From contig VWZS01002669.1 in NCBI GenBank assembly GCA_013397075.1, forward strand, positions 3,878,217-3,942,216: a stretch of DNA of 64,000 nt, in the 5' to 3' direction. Shown piece after piece: positions 1 through 11,647 of this stretch; the first letter of the stretch is position 1, and the number at the start of each line of letters is the position of its first letter. A program made the position numbers and the translations under genes. Source of the stretch: Rhabdornis inornatus. Lineage: Eukaryota > Chordata > Aves > Passeriformes > Rhabdornithidae. The notes below the pieces were generated by a model that ran no database searches, was not told where the DNA came from, and saw only the letters and a list, made by a program, of their open reading frames with translations.

Positions 1-1628
1 TTACAAAAACAAAGAGAAAAGGTTTTCCTCTAAGACAATAGGTTTTCCCCCATCCTCCGACATGCTGCAGCTCCCACTGCTTAGCATCTTTGAGGTGAAA
101 CTGAATCATCATCATTGGTGTGTCGAGGTGCTTTAATCTTTTGGGACAGTGGATGGGGATGAATGGTTGTGGTGTCCCCTGCTGGCTGTGGAACCAGTGT
201 CTGACTGCCTCCTCTGTGCTTGCTACACTCTTGCCACACTTTTAGCTTTTTCACAAGGTTGTATGTTTGCAGTAAGACTTTAAATAGCAGGAAGCTGACT
301 TCAAGCAGGTAGAACAAGTTATTTTACATAAAGCATCACTCATAAGGGATAGTTTTCTGTGTTTTTCTTCACTTTCTTTTGGGTCCTGGTAGTGTATAGG
401 AAGTAGAACAGGATGTCTGAGATCAGTTGATCTATCAAAAAGCTTTTCTCAGCTGCCAGATGAAAAGGGTTGTAGGAACAGCTGTGGTTTCTTTTTTATT
501 TTGTTTTTTAGTATTATTACATAAATTGCAGCACTGTGGGAAATAGGAGGAGTTTGGTGTTTTGATTGTTTGTTCTGGGGGCAAGAGAGGATGTTTAAAG
601 TTGAAGTTCTTCTCTCCATAACTGCTATAACAACCCAGGTATTTTATTATGAGCAGTGCATAGTCTGGGAAATGACAACAATGTTTAGTACACAGGGCCC
701 ATGAGGAAGAAAGAAGAAACAAAGTTATTCCAGAAGGAATGGTTAACATTTATATAGGAAATACTGTCTAAATTACTTATATATTAAAAAAGATGTGCTG
801 CTTCAAAAAGATTTATCCATTTGTTCAACTGTTCGCAAAATGGTACAGAAAAATTTACATGCCTTAGGGCATGGAAAACATGCATTATTAATGTTATTTT
901 AAAAGCCTCTCTAACTTCCATGTTGACAGATGGGATGAGAGAAGTGTCCTGCGCGGCAAATGGCCTCCTGTTCGACATTTGTTGCTTGCTAGTCTGGAGT
1001 CAGCTTTGGTGGATGAGGAAGGTTGGTGACTCTAAGGTAGGTACTAGAAAGCTGATTTAATGCTTGTGTTCCATAGTAAAAGGCCTGTGTGACATCTGGA
1101 AGACTTTTGTGTTTGCACACCCTAGCACGTAACTGTTGCTGCAGTCATATTTTTATTAAAAATTGTGAGATTCAAAATTGATTTGCAGATCTTTTGAGTA
1201 GTAAGGATTACTTTTCCAGCCTAGATAATTACTTTGTGTTGTGTAGGTCTCATATGAGTTTTCTTACATATGTCTCCTGTCTTAATTGTTAAGGCAACTT
1301 AGGAAATTAAGTAATTAAATTAATTTGACAAGATTATTGCTTAGTAACCCAACAGAGTGTGGGTTGTGCTAATAAGTATAGTATTTGATTTCATTAATTA
1401 AAAGTTAGCCCCTTCTATCAAAGCTAAAATGTATTGTTAAATGTAGTATTAGGGTAACCTAGTAAAGCAGAAGTTTCTTTTTAGAATGCAGCTTCATTTA
1501 AATCAAGTATTGGTCTATAGTTGAAACAGTTTAGAGCTTCTAAAGAGCTTGTAGCTTGGACTGAAGGAGGAGCTTCAGGATACAGTGAGTATGAGGATGG
1601 ACTGACTGTAAAAATTTTTTACTTACAG
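1..1628. other. 5' flank or upstream intron of ZDBF2, no gene seen
   Basis: AT-rich DNA without a CpG island or a recognisable exon. Because the first coding exon begins with a splice acceptor at 1627-1628, this stretch is most simply intron following an untranslated first exon outside the window. The short open frames here, up to about 100 codons, have low-complexity composition and no recognisable homology. I see no clear repeat. Confidence 0.6.
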
Positions 1629-1680
1629 ATGTTTGAGAGAATCAAACGATCTGATGAAGCTTCTGCTTCTTCAGCACAAG
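1629..1680 (+). CDS. ZDBF2: ZDBF2 coding exon 1 (start codon)
   Basis: The acceptor tttttacttacag ends at 1628 and the ATG occupies the first three bases of the exon. The exon encodes 17 residues beginning MFERIKRSDE plus one base of a split glycine codon. The donor is gtaaga at 1681. I chose this start because the downstream phases join it without a stop and the sequence before it is a convincing acceptor tract. The frame is open upstream to 1521, so a longer unspliced N-terminus cannot be excluded from sequence alone. Confidence 0.75.
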
Positions 1681-4600
1681 GTAAGAAGTTGAAAAAGTTC
1701 GAAGTAGTTTTTGTTGCAGTTACATTTAAAAATGTAGTAACTGTCAATAGAAGCATTAGTTCACCTTGTAGTTCAATTGCATACTTCGATTTTTTAAATT
1801 TCATTATGGAACTTAGATGGAAGGAGTGACTTCTGAATCATCTATGAAGTTTCCATATAAGTGTAATTTTCTTGTCCAGTTGTAAGCTGTTTGAGGCACA
1901 TTACATTTTATCTCAGTGATCGTGGATGTTGCAGTACCAATGTAGATTGCCTAGTCTTGAACGCAGACGAATCAGTAGAAGAACTCACTCACCTCAGCTA
2001 TGGAAGAATAAAGCTGATTTTATGAAGTTGTTGGATGAACTTTGCAGACAAAAGGATCTCTTCATGCTTTTTTGAAGTTTCTAAACCTTTTATCTCCCTT
2101 TAAAATAGTAGTTTTGACAAATGCAGTATAAGAGAAGTAGCTAGCTGCAGGTAAAACTCTCCATCTCCTTGATACTCTGTTGTTTTTTGTACATGTGTGT
2201 TTGGTTGGTTTATTTCTTGGTTGTTGGTTTTGTTTTTCTGTAGGAATCCAAAGACATGGTGTTGAGAGCTCTCCACGACAGGACAGCAGTAGCAGGTAAG
2301 TTAGGTGATGATCTAACTGGCATCCGTCTTACTGTTTACCAAAGTAAAATGGGAAGAATCTGCTTTTCAGCTTTGTCTGTTACCTTGTGTAATGGTATTT
2401 TCGTAGACACAAAATTGATTAGTGTATGACTGTAGGTCCTTTGTATCTTACACCCACATACTGTTAAAAACTGTGGGGAAGGCACATTGTAGAGCCCCAA
2501 ACTACTGTGTGGGTGTCAAGTGTTTTTGGTCCTTCTTTTATTTCAAAATACTAACCAACAGACAAATGAAAAGATGACTCTGCCTTTTTCTTTAGCGGCA
2601 ATTATTTTCAGATTTCAGCTAACTGTGCCGTCAAGCTGTTATCCTTCGTTCTGCATTTAAGGAAGAAGTTTTTTAGTGAAATTTGCTTGAGACTTCTTTA
2701 AAATGCATAGTCCCACTTACCATTACAAATCTAAAATAGAAATGTTTATCTTGCAAATTTTTCCTATCTCTGTAGTAAGATAGATACTTAGAATTTCCAT
2801 GCTAAGCACATGGATTAATCAACCCAACATGTCTTGATAATATTACCTGCTTCTTTCAGTTTACACAGAAGAGGACAAGAACATCCTCGGCCTGGAGCAT
2901 CCACTGTGCAAAATAGACAAGGATACTGCAACTGTTGCCATGTACACTACAGTAATCTGGAACAGGTGAGACAGCTTCTGCATAATTTGGCAGCAGATAG
3001 CAAGGAGTACCTAAAGGCTTTATCAGCTTATAAATACCAGTTTCTATACTGAACAACCAATACTGAGTGGAAAATAAGCAGTTTGTGAATTGCACAATAC
3101 ATGCCCTGAGGAAGATACCTTGCTTATTTGTTACCTGTTGTAAAAGATGGCGGTGTAATAGCACAGCTGCTGCAGTCTGCTTTTCCGAAGAGCCACACAG
3201 CTCTGCGTTGCATCCATTATGTTTTTTTCCTGTGTCTTTAATCTTGAGATCTTTATATATTTTAAAGTATTAGGGTTATAGTAATATGTTAGATATCAAC
3301 GCTGGAGATGTTTGGTCAACCATTTTCAGTTCTTTTTTCTGTCTCCTGTCTTTCAGACTTTTTAAATTAGAAAGCAGAAGCCTATTTAATCTTCTACACT
3401 TAAAAAAATTCTTGTTAATTAGAGTGAATTATAGGATGTTTGCTCATATGCAATTCAAGAATATTATAAGTAATTTATAGACACATTTAGAGTATTTGTT
3501 CTGTTTAAGAGACTTGTGAGCAGCTGTGAGATTTGTGAGAGTATTTGTAATAGTTAGAAGAGATTTAGTCAGCAGCTACCGGAACCACTAATTTAAGTTC
3601 CAACTCAGAAAGATGTTTCAATACATTTTAGTATTGTTTGAGACTGCCTAAGCATACTTAAACTCTTAATTAAGATTTTAAAATAGTAAAAGAAGATTTT
3701 TCTTTGCTATGAAAATATTTGAATACAATGGTGTAATGTTTAACCTGGGAAGGATCTTTTAGGAATAGGCCTGTGTGTTAGCAGTAGTATTAAACTAATC
3801 ATCTGTTGTATCTTTCACCAGCATATTTTCAGCTCCCAGCACAGACATTTTACAACCTACTGTAGGAATCGTATGGGTACCAGTAGCTTGATGGAGCGTT
3901 TCCTGCAAGATGTTTTACAGCATCATCCCCACAGATACCATGACAGCAGGTATAATACAGAAGGCTTTTTTCTTAATATGTGTTGGTGGAATGCATGTGT
4001 TATGAATTCCTGGTTTTGTTCTACTGCTGAGCAGTAAATTCAGCTCAGTTGAGGTAAAACTTGCTCAATGAAGACAATTGCTGTTTATAGCAAATAAACA
4101 AATAAAACAAATAAACTTCACTACTTACGGTTTTGAAACAGCACCACTGATAGCATTTAAATGTGAAGACTTGAAAAAAGAAGGAATATGTAGGTCAGCA
4201 TTTACAATGGCAGACTAATTTACAAATTCTTAAAATTTGAGCTTTATATATTTCATTCTAAATATTATAATTCTGGGCTTTATATATGTATATTTATCAG
4301 TATATTTTATGGTATGTTTTGAAAGCGTTCATAATTTTGGGTTTTTGTTTGTTACTTAGGTAAGTATTTACATGCTTATTTTTTCATTATCCTTGCACTT
4401 CACATGTTCAATTAATACTTGAATTACATTAATTGGCTAATTCATTAATGCTCAGATTTTGAAAAGTGTTCTTTTTATTTATCATGTGCATGTTTCAAGA
4501 GTGATAAGAGGATCAGTGTGTTAAATTTTTCCCTGTAGATGAAGGAAAATGGATTAAACCTCATTTGTTATATTTTGAAAGGCAGACAAAAATCCCAGTT

Positions 4601-7600
4601 TGACCTCAGTACAGTACAGTGTTTCTCAATATACGGCTCTGCTGTATGTGTGACAAACAAGCAGAAGGGTATTTTGTCTGAAAGCACTCATTGATATTCT
4701 CAGGGATGTGACAAAATTTGCTAATATGCACGTCTATGCCAAACTAGCCCAGGACATGATGGACACACCACTACAAGTAAATAAATTGTCCTCCCATCTT
4801 AAATAATTAGATTTAATTGCTCTATCTTGAGAATATTCACCATTTTTTGCCATGGGAAATACAGGATTCACTTTAAGAAAGCTTCTCTTGAGGTGTCACT
4901 AATACAAGGTTGTTCCTTTATTGGATGAAACCTACTAACAAGGAAAAGCAATCTACTCATGTTCCTCTAAGTTGTTGGAAGAAGGAATAGAATGAGAAAA
5001 ATAATGTACAAAATCTATATTTAAGTTGGAGGAGGAAGGGGGAACAGTAACCCCAAATCTAGACAGAGTGCGGAGGTAGAAAAGTAAAGATGGAAAAGAA
5101 AGCATGAGTAGATTTATGTTGTGGTCCTGCTCTAAAAAGAAAGTCGTGGTCTTAACTGACACCTGAGGTAAGATATTGATTCTCTTCTTTCTCATGTTAA
5201 AACACTTGGATTTATATGCTGTTTCACTCAGTACTTTAAATACCTGTTTTTACTATTTAGCTGAATTCACAGAAGAGATATTAATGTGTCATTTTAAAAG
5301 ATTATGGAAATATTTGTAAGACTTGATTTGTTTTACAGAACCAGTATGTCTAGTAGTTAGGTGGAAAAAGGAAAAATTCATCAGAGCTTTGCCTTATGCT
5401 GAATTTCAAAGGATGTTGTTGTTCTCCCCCAGTAAAAAAACAAAACAAAACCAGACATCCACAAACCACCAAATCATTCCTTCCTCCAATCTCTTGGTAT
5501 GTAAGTTTTTGACCTAAAGAAATAGTATTGAGCATTTTAGAAGTAAATCTTCATTCTACTTAAGGGAGTAATTCATAGCAAAACAATCAGAAGTTCCTAA
5601 CTGTATAGAACTGTAGTTCTGTTCTCTTCCACCCAGGGACATTTGCTTAATAGTAATTTTTGAGAAGTGCTTGTAGGCTGTTAAGTGAGCTAGAGACCTA
5701 GGAATTTGATGTAGTTTCTCCATTTGAAAATCTGTTTAGTTTTATATTCAGTCTTTCAGCAATGTCCAGATGCCAGGATGCAAAGATGTTTCACACAAAC
5801 ATGAAGAACTGTGAAGCTGGGAAGTTAAAAGATTGCTTGTTTTGCATCTGGCATTCCCTTCAGGTCCTATTTCAGAGCTTAAGTGACCAAGAATTCATGC
5901 AAGGAGAAAGCTGCAGTTCAGCTGACAGGGATCGTTTGATCATCTGTTGTATTTGATTACTTTGCATTCATATAGTAATAGAAATAATCCTGTTCTTTTT
6001 GAATGTTTCATTATATGAGGTTTCTCTTCCTTAACCAGTCCTATATCCTTTAGCTGGATATATGTATCTTAGTTATATCACCAAGTATATACTTGTATAG
6101 ATACAAGTATGTACTCTTAGTTATATAACCAAGGAAATTACTGTACTATAAAATTTTTTCACAGTATTTCTGTTAGCTGATGTCTGCCATGTATTAAAGT
6201 AAGCATCCATTTGGGTCTCACAAGGTGTGGTTATAATTTCCAAGTGAAACATGATATTCTCTTCTTCAGTTATATTTCCATATTTTTAAAATAGTTTTTG
6301 TTGGATTTGCCTTGCTGCTACACATTGAAGCCTTATGGGTTCCTGTGTTGCATAGGAAACATAGTCTATATCTATCAGCTGTGTTAATTCTGCAAGGCAC
6401 AAAGCCTTGCGTTTGAGGTAGTCCTAAAGACAGAACTGCCAGTTACAGAATATGTAAAATCTATTGTCACAGCAATGGTGAGCAATCCTAACTTGGCTTC
6501 TTACAGGAGTGAGTCAGAAGCTGTGGTATGTCTGTGAGAAACAGTAAACATGGAATTCCTTGGCCACATGTGAGAGTTCCTATCAGGCAGCCATGTTTCG
6601 TAGGGAAAAGGGCATTTATACCCAACAATGGTTTTGTACTGTGTCATGTTATTATGTTCCATTTCTCTACAAAAGCTTGATTTTAAGTGATGATGGTATG
6701 ACTCTTGAAATCACCTCTTTATAGGTTTACCACTTCAAACAAAGGAAGTCTCTTTACTTTTCCTGCTTTGCTGTGTTTATAAAATTATTCTAATCTATGT
6801 TTGGCTGTTCTTAATTGATGATTGCATAGAGAGGGTGATAGAATAATGTTCACATTGTTATCTTTAGCTTTGTGGAGCATTTCCCCCTCCATAATTATAA
6901 AAAGTTGAATATCTCTGCTAGAGTAGCAGAAACAGTAATTTCAGTTAGTTCTTTAGAAGAGATGCAGTCTAGGTAATGACTTTTTAAAAACCCCTACACT
7001 GCTGTTGTTTGAAAAATTTTAAGCATATTTTCAGTATTTATATAAGCTGTTTTTTTCTCCCCTCCCCTTTAGACCAACCTATGATGACATGCCACTCCCC
7101 GTCACTCTGGAGGCTCCTAGGATTTCTTGCCTGTCCTCAGAAGAGATGCAGAAAAAAAGGAATAGTGAGAAGCAGGAGATTTCCAGAAAAGACCAGGAGT
7201 CCATTCATGAAATAGGCTCTTCTGTTCCATGCCTGTCTCCTGAGGGCACAAAGAAAACTTTTGTTACACAAGCAGGTTTTCGAAAACTTCAAAGAGGCCA
7301 GGAACATGTTCCAGGAATATCCCAGCAGTCTATTGGCATTTGTAGTGGTAAGAAATGGGTAACTCGGAAAAATGCTCGAATTGCAAATCATAGCCATGAA
7401 GGTCAGTTTACAACTGTGAGTCCTGTACCTCAGCAGTTTTCTCTCAGTCCTACAAGCCACAGTTGCTCTGTTAATCCTAAAACAGGAAAAAATGTTAGGG
7501 ATTTGGTAGCATCAAATCTGCTGCTGCATAGCAGATGTGATGAAAAAGCAATGGAGGTGTGCAATAGTGATGTGTTACTGAACCCACGCCTGAATCCTGC

Positions 7601-9893
7601 TCCAGCACCGGTTCACCCAAAACACCCTTCAGTTCCTCATCAGAATCCTACATGCAGCCACAGCAATTCTTCCTTTATTACCTCAGGTCAATCTCTCTCA
7701 AAGCGAGAAGATAGTTTACGAACTCAGGATGAAACTTTGGTGTCTGATCTCCATCTCAGGGATACTGTGGGTATCAGCAGCTCCCTAGATCTTGGGACAT
7801 CCCCACAACTAGCAAGATGCAAAAACATGAAGACAAACAGAGGTGATGAAAGTTCAGTGGATGAAACTATTGAAGATGTAATTTTGAAATACTGCCATGA
7901 AACTACACCTGAAGAAATTTATTTCAAAGAAGAGAATAATCCCAGTGTACCTTTTTCATCATTTCTGGACCATACTAATTTAGAGGGCTCTGACATGAGT
8001 TTTGACTGTGATGCACCAATACAGGTAGGAACAGATTTACCCAAGGCAGCTATAAAAGATATAGAATTCCTGAAAGAGGTCAAAGTATGTTTGCAAGATA
8101 AAAACTATGGAACACAGCTCTCTTCTGTTTTGAAAACTGAATCATTAGAGAAAGTAGAAGCAGTGAAAAAGGATGTCGTAGTTCATACCGAAGAACCAGT
8201 TCTTCCAGCCCTGCCTCATGTGCCTCCTTCTTTTGTGGGAAAAACTTGGTCTCAAATAATGTATGAAGATGATATTAAAATTGAAGAACTTGTGCGTGAT
8301 TTCAGGGAAGGTCGTTTTCGCTGCTACTTTAACAGTGAATCCTCAGCCAACTGTACAAGGAAGAGAATGAAGAAAAAAAAGCAGGATGAAAAAAGGATCA
8401 GTATTATTGAGGGTAATAGAACAGAAAGTGCACCAGTTAAAGCATTGCCAGAATTAAATGATGCTTTAAGTGGTGGCTCTGATTTTGATAACCCATCTTT
8501 AGCCTCAGATACACTATGCAACCCACAAATTGTGAAAATGCCTAGGAAAAGGACATGGCGCCTGGCTTCAAGGTGTCAGGTGGTTAAAGTCAGCCATGGC
8601 ACCCAAACAAGTCTGCTGAACTACCCTGTAGCAAAAAGGAAAATTTCTAGAAGAGAATCTGATCCAGCTGAACAGAAAGCAAGCGCTGCGTGGCTGGAGA
8701 ATGAAAAAACTCCGAACATGAAAACTAGACTATGTGCCCTTAAGCTTCCAGAGTCCTACAGCAAGATCATGAGTCCTGTACAGCCCAAGACAGTGGTGTA
8801 TGTACTCTCATGCCCAGAGGTAAAACAGTGCAAAGGTAAACCTATAGATATTCCCAAAATGAGAAAAAATCATCACTCCACAGATAGCAAGGACTCTGTA
8901 AGGTATAAATACAAACAGTGTTCTCTCAAATATTATGACCCACTGACAAATCGAATTCTGAAAACACCTCCCAAGAGTACAGTTGGAGAAAATGCCAAAA
9001 ATCCCTCTCATGTTCGACAGCTTTTCAGAAGTCTCAGCTTTGATGCAAACATGAAGAAACTAGCTGATAAACAGAGAGAAAGCGTGCCATCAAAGTCACT
9101 CAATTGGTCAGACTTCTGTAGTTCTTCTCCAGCATCTTTCCTGCCAGATCAAGATAAAGGGAGTGATGCAGCCTCAAGTCAAAAGGCAGATGGACCTTCT
9201 GTTTCCACAGAAAGAACAGATTGTCTTGTATCTGAGAACTCTTTTAAACACCTAATCATTTCACCTTTGAACTCTGTGATAGAAGGAGACTATAGATTAA
9301 TTCCATTTAATAGAGTTACCAAAACTCCTCTGACCTCCATCAGGAGCGAGTGGTTAGAGAGAGAGACTCCAAAAGCAATATGGACAAAAAAAGAAGGCAC
9401 TAATAAAGAACCAGTTTTTTCCAGAAAGGCTGCAGGATCTAAGTCTGTGAGATGCACTATTGGGAGGAGAGGAAACAGAGTAACCACAAGCAAACAAACG
9501 TCCAGAGCTAAAAAACAGCAGAAAGAGGGGATGAGAAGACAACTTCAGCCTTGTGCCCAGAAATCTGATTTCTCCATCCATAGGTACCAGACAAGGAAAA
9601 CTACAGTGGGAAAGCACCCTAAGAAAGAAAAACCTGATACTAAAAAATTAAAGGTGAGGAGGAAACCAAAAAGGACCTTTCTTAACTCAACAGTTGTAAC
9701 AGGGATTCCTGAAAAAAGGCAGAAAGTCACATCAGAATCTTTTCCCAAGAAACCAGAGCAAGCTTCCTCCAAAGTCAGGAACTGGGAAGTAAGTGGAGAT
9801 CGGGGTCATCCTGGCACTGTGAGCCGACCCTCTAGAAGAACTTCTGCTGTACCAGTACTTCGAAACTGTCTTGTTCTACCAGGTGAGAGCTAG
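1629..9893 (+). CDS. ZDBF2: ZDBF2, zinc finger DBF-type containing 2 (five coding exons)
   Basis: Joined exons 1629-1680, 2244-2295, 2860-2965, 3822-3949 and 7073-9893 give one open frame of 1053 codons including the stop, with matching phases at every GT-AG junction. Residues 56-80 form a DBF4-type zinc finger, C58-x2-C61-x9-H71-x5-H77, preceded by GYCNCC. Further ZDBF2 hallmarks are a block near residues 502-532 (GKTWSQIMYEDD, then FREGRFRCYF), a block near 730-742 (SLKYYDPLTNRI) and VRQLFRSLSFD near 760. The C-terminal third is basic and probably disordered. DBF4 and DBF4B share only the finger and lack these blocks, and ADAM23 follows as in mammals. ZDBF2 is paternally expressed and imprinted in mammals; its biochemical role is poorly defined, and whether this copy is imprinted cannot be seen. 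The protein is less than half the length of human ZDBF2 (about 2350 residues) because a tandem repeat region is nearly absent. Confidence 0.93.
2244..2295 (+). CDS. ZDBF2: ZDBF2 coding exon 2
   Basis: A 52-base exon between a T-rich tract ending in tgtag and the donor gtaagt. It completes the split glycine, encodes IQRHGVESSPRQDSSS and ends with two bases of a serine codon. The residues are polar and Ser-rich with no domain. It is called because it is the only piece here that joins exons 1 and 3 in phase with good splice signals on both sides. Confidence 0.75.
2860..2965 (+). CDS. ZDBF2: ZDBF2 coding exon 3 (first half of DBF-type zinc finger)
   Basis: The acceptor is cttctttcag and the donor gtgaga. 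The exon encodes residues 36-70, ending GYCNCCHVHYSNLEQ, which holds the two zinc-binding cysteines (C58, C61) of the DBF4-type finger. The intron interrupts the finger just before its first histidine. Confidence 0.92.
3822..3949 (+). CDS. ZDBF2: ZDBF2 coding exon 4 (second half of zinc finger)
   Basis: The exon follows the acceptor ctttcaccag and encodes HIFSSQHRHF, carrying H71 and H77 of the finger, then a conserved tail with SSLMERFLQDVLQHHP. It ends with two bases of an arginine codon at the donor gtataa. The SLMERFLQDVLQHHP stretch matches what I know of mammalian ZDBF2. Confidence 0.93.
3950..7072 (+). other. ZDBF2: ZDBF2 intron 4
   Basis: A phase-2 intron of 3123 bases between the finger exon and the large exon. 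AT-rich and without recognisable coding sequence. It holds the small duplicated element at 6068-6133. Confidence 0.85.
6068..6133. repeat. Two-copy direct repeat flanking an inverted repeat
   Basis: An 18-base sequence cttagttatatcaccaag at 6068-6085 recurs at 6116-6133 with one mismatch. Between the copies lies an inverted repeat, atacttgtat (6089-6098) and atacaagtat (6101-6110), with a 2-base spacer. It could be a partial 48-base tandem duplication or a tiny mobile element footprint. Confidence 0.6.
7073..9893 (+). CDS. ZDBF2: ZDBF2 large terminal coding exon
   Basis: The acceptor is a long pyrimidine tract ending ctttag at 7072. The frame continues from the split arginine (PTYDDMPLP) to TAG at 9891-9893 without interruption, about 939 residues. 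It holds a single repeat-like unit at about 7983-8118 (EGSDMSFDCDAP to DKNYGTQ), the SQIM/FREGRFRCYF block at 8238-8330, the SLKYYDP block from 8922 and VRQLFRSLSFD from 9012, then Lys/Arg-rich sequence. A consensus donor lies 9 bases before the stop, so a slightly longer spliced C-terminus is possible (see findings). Confidence 0.95.
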
Positions 9894-10446
9894 CTACCAA
9901 AAGAACTTTTTTTTTTTTCTGTTTTTTTTTATAGCCAGCACCTGGAAGAAGGAAGGGGAAAAAAAGGAGGTCATAGACAACGCAGTTGAAGTGCTAGAGC
10001 TCCAGAAAGCACCAAGCCAGTCTCATGTGAAACAAATACAACTGTAAACTCAGCTCTCGTTCCTGGAATGTGGGGACACAATATATTGCGCTGTTCTACT
10101 GTGTAAAGGTGCAGAACTTGTGGATTTTATTTAAAAGCACTTAGAATCATATTTACAAGTCTTCACCTGTACATCAGCAAAATGACCTTGAATGGTATCA
10201 TATTGTTATTATGGTATTATCAGTGCGTAACAGTGCACTATAATAAGGTAATTTAGGAGCTGTGTTAATTAATTGTGCCTATTTTGATTTTTTCACATAA
10301 TTCTAAAGTGCAGAAGATGACTCAGTTGCTATGCTAGAAATTTAATGAAGATACATCAATCGGGGCTGAACTCTGTGTATGTATTTTGTATTTGTGTATA
10401 TGTGCACCTTCTTCAACACGTAATATATACTTGCCTGTGGAATGGC

Positions 10447-10452
10447 ATTAAA
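10447..10452 (+). promoter_or_regulatory. Candidate proximal poly(A) signal ATTAAA
   Basis: The first plausible poly(A) hexamer after the ZDBF2 stop, about 550 bases downstream. It is a common variant of AATAAA. The weak downstream GU-richness keeps confidence low. Confidence 0.3.
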
Positions 10453-11641
10453 ATTAATACAGTATGATACAATTCAGATCAATTCAGTGCTTTCTTGAAA
10501 TATAATTTTACACATTTTGTATTGACTTCTTTGTTCCTGAAACCATGTCTAAAGCATTTTTTTTTGGACTAAAAGTCACTGTGGGCTCTCACCAAGCAAT
10601 AATGGACCTTGCTGGTAAGGAAATATGTCTCCTTAGGGGACTGTTCAAGTGGTGGTGGCTGAAGTGAAATCTCGAATTCTAAAAGAAATATAGGATTAGG
10701 TTTGGGGTTTTTTTTTTGTTTGTTTTTAATAGCTTATTGATTAAGCTTGTAGGTGAATTTCAGATTCCTTGGTGACAGGGATGGAAAAGTTATAATGCAA
10801 ACAAATAGCGGTAAGTTGTTTTAGAATGTCAGACTTGAGTTTGGGGTTCTGTGCTTTTCTGTCTTTATTTGGTGTAGTGCTGGTTAAATTTTTATGGACT
10901 AGAGTTCAAACTTTCTTTCTAGACTTTCAGTAAAATATTTAAATAAACCTAACACAGTATCCATCTAAATGTATTAGATTTTAAATATTTGGTTAAAAAA
11001 CCTGGTTGAATTAAAGTTATACTGCATAGAGATTCATGTTTGGCCACTGATGTTCCATCTACTATGGTTTTATGGCAAAAAAACCCCAAACCCATTGGGT
11101 TTTAGCTTAGTTTTCTTTCTTTTTTTAATAGTTGTTATGATGACAGTTTATTTAATGTCATTAAGAGACATAAAGCCAGTCTTACGAGTGTTTCTGTGCT
11201 TTAAAACCCAAGATTAATAGTTCATTTATAGTAAATTAAGCATGTAGTTAAACATCGTCATAATCCAGGCTTTGGTTTTCACATCTTCAATTTGATCTAT
11301 ATTATAATCTATTTTACCTTGAAGGTCTTCATAAATTCTCTAGTGGTACAATACGTTTTTCAGAAAACATAAGAAAATCATGGAAAAGACCAGACCCTGC
11401 TATCTCTGGCATTGAATATGTGTGTGCATTTTCCCCTCAGAAAATAAAACCATTCTTGATTCTTCATTCACTTCTTTCTGGAGTGTCAAAGGTCACAGAG
11501 TCATACTGAGATAAAGGTGGACTTAGAAATTATTTATTTTAATATACAGTATCTGAAGGAAATAGAAAAGCTGTCATCATAAGCCACATTCAGAGAATAT
11601 TTTGGGAATCTTTTCAATGTATATGCATATCTCCCAAGATA

Positions 11642-11647
11642 AATAAA
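11642..11647 (+). promoter_or_regulatory. Candidate poly(A) signal AATAAA
   Basis: A canonical hexamer followed within about 10 bases by the GU-rich stretch gatgtgcatgtgtc. The spacing to the GU-rich element is shorter than usual. Confidence 0.3.

Larger units (their letters stand above)
1681..3821 (+). other. ZDBF2: ZDBF2 introns 1-3
   Basis: Three introns of 563, 564 and 856 bases (1681-2243, 2296-2859, 2966-3821) with GT-AG ends and phases 1, 2 and 0. AT-rich, with no recognisable repeat or RNA gene. Confidence 0.8.

Noticed and set aside
7137..7460. Minus-strand open frame inside the large ZDBF2 exon
   Set aside because: Shadow of the real + strand coding sequence, as are the other minus-strand frames at 8324-9772.
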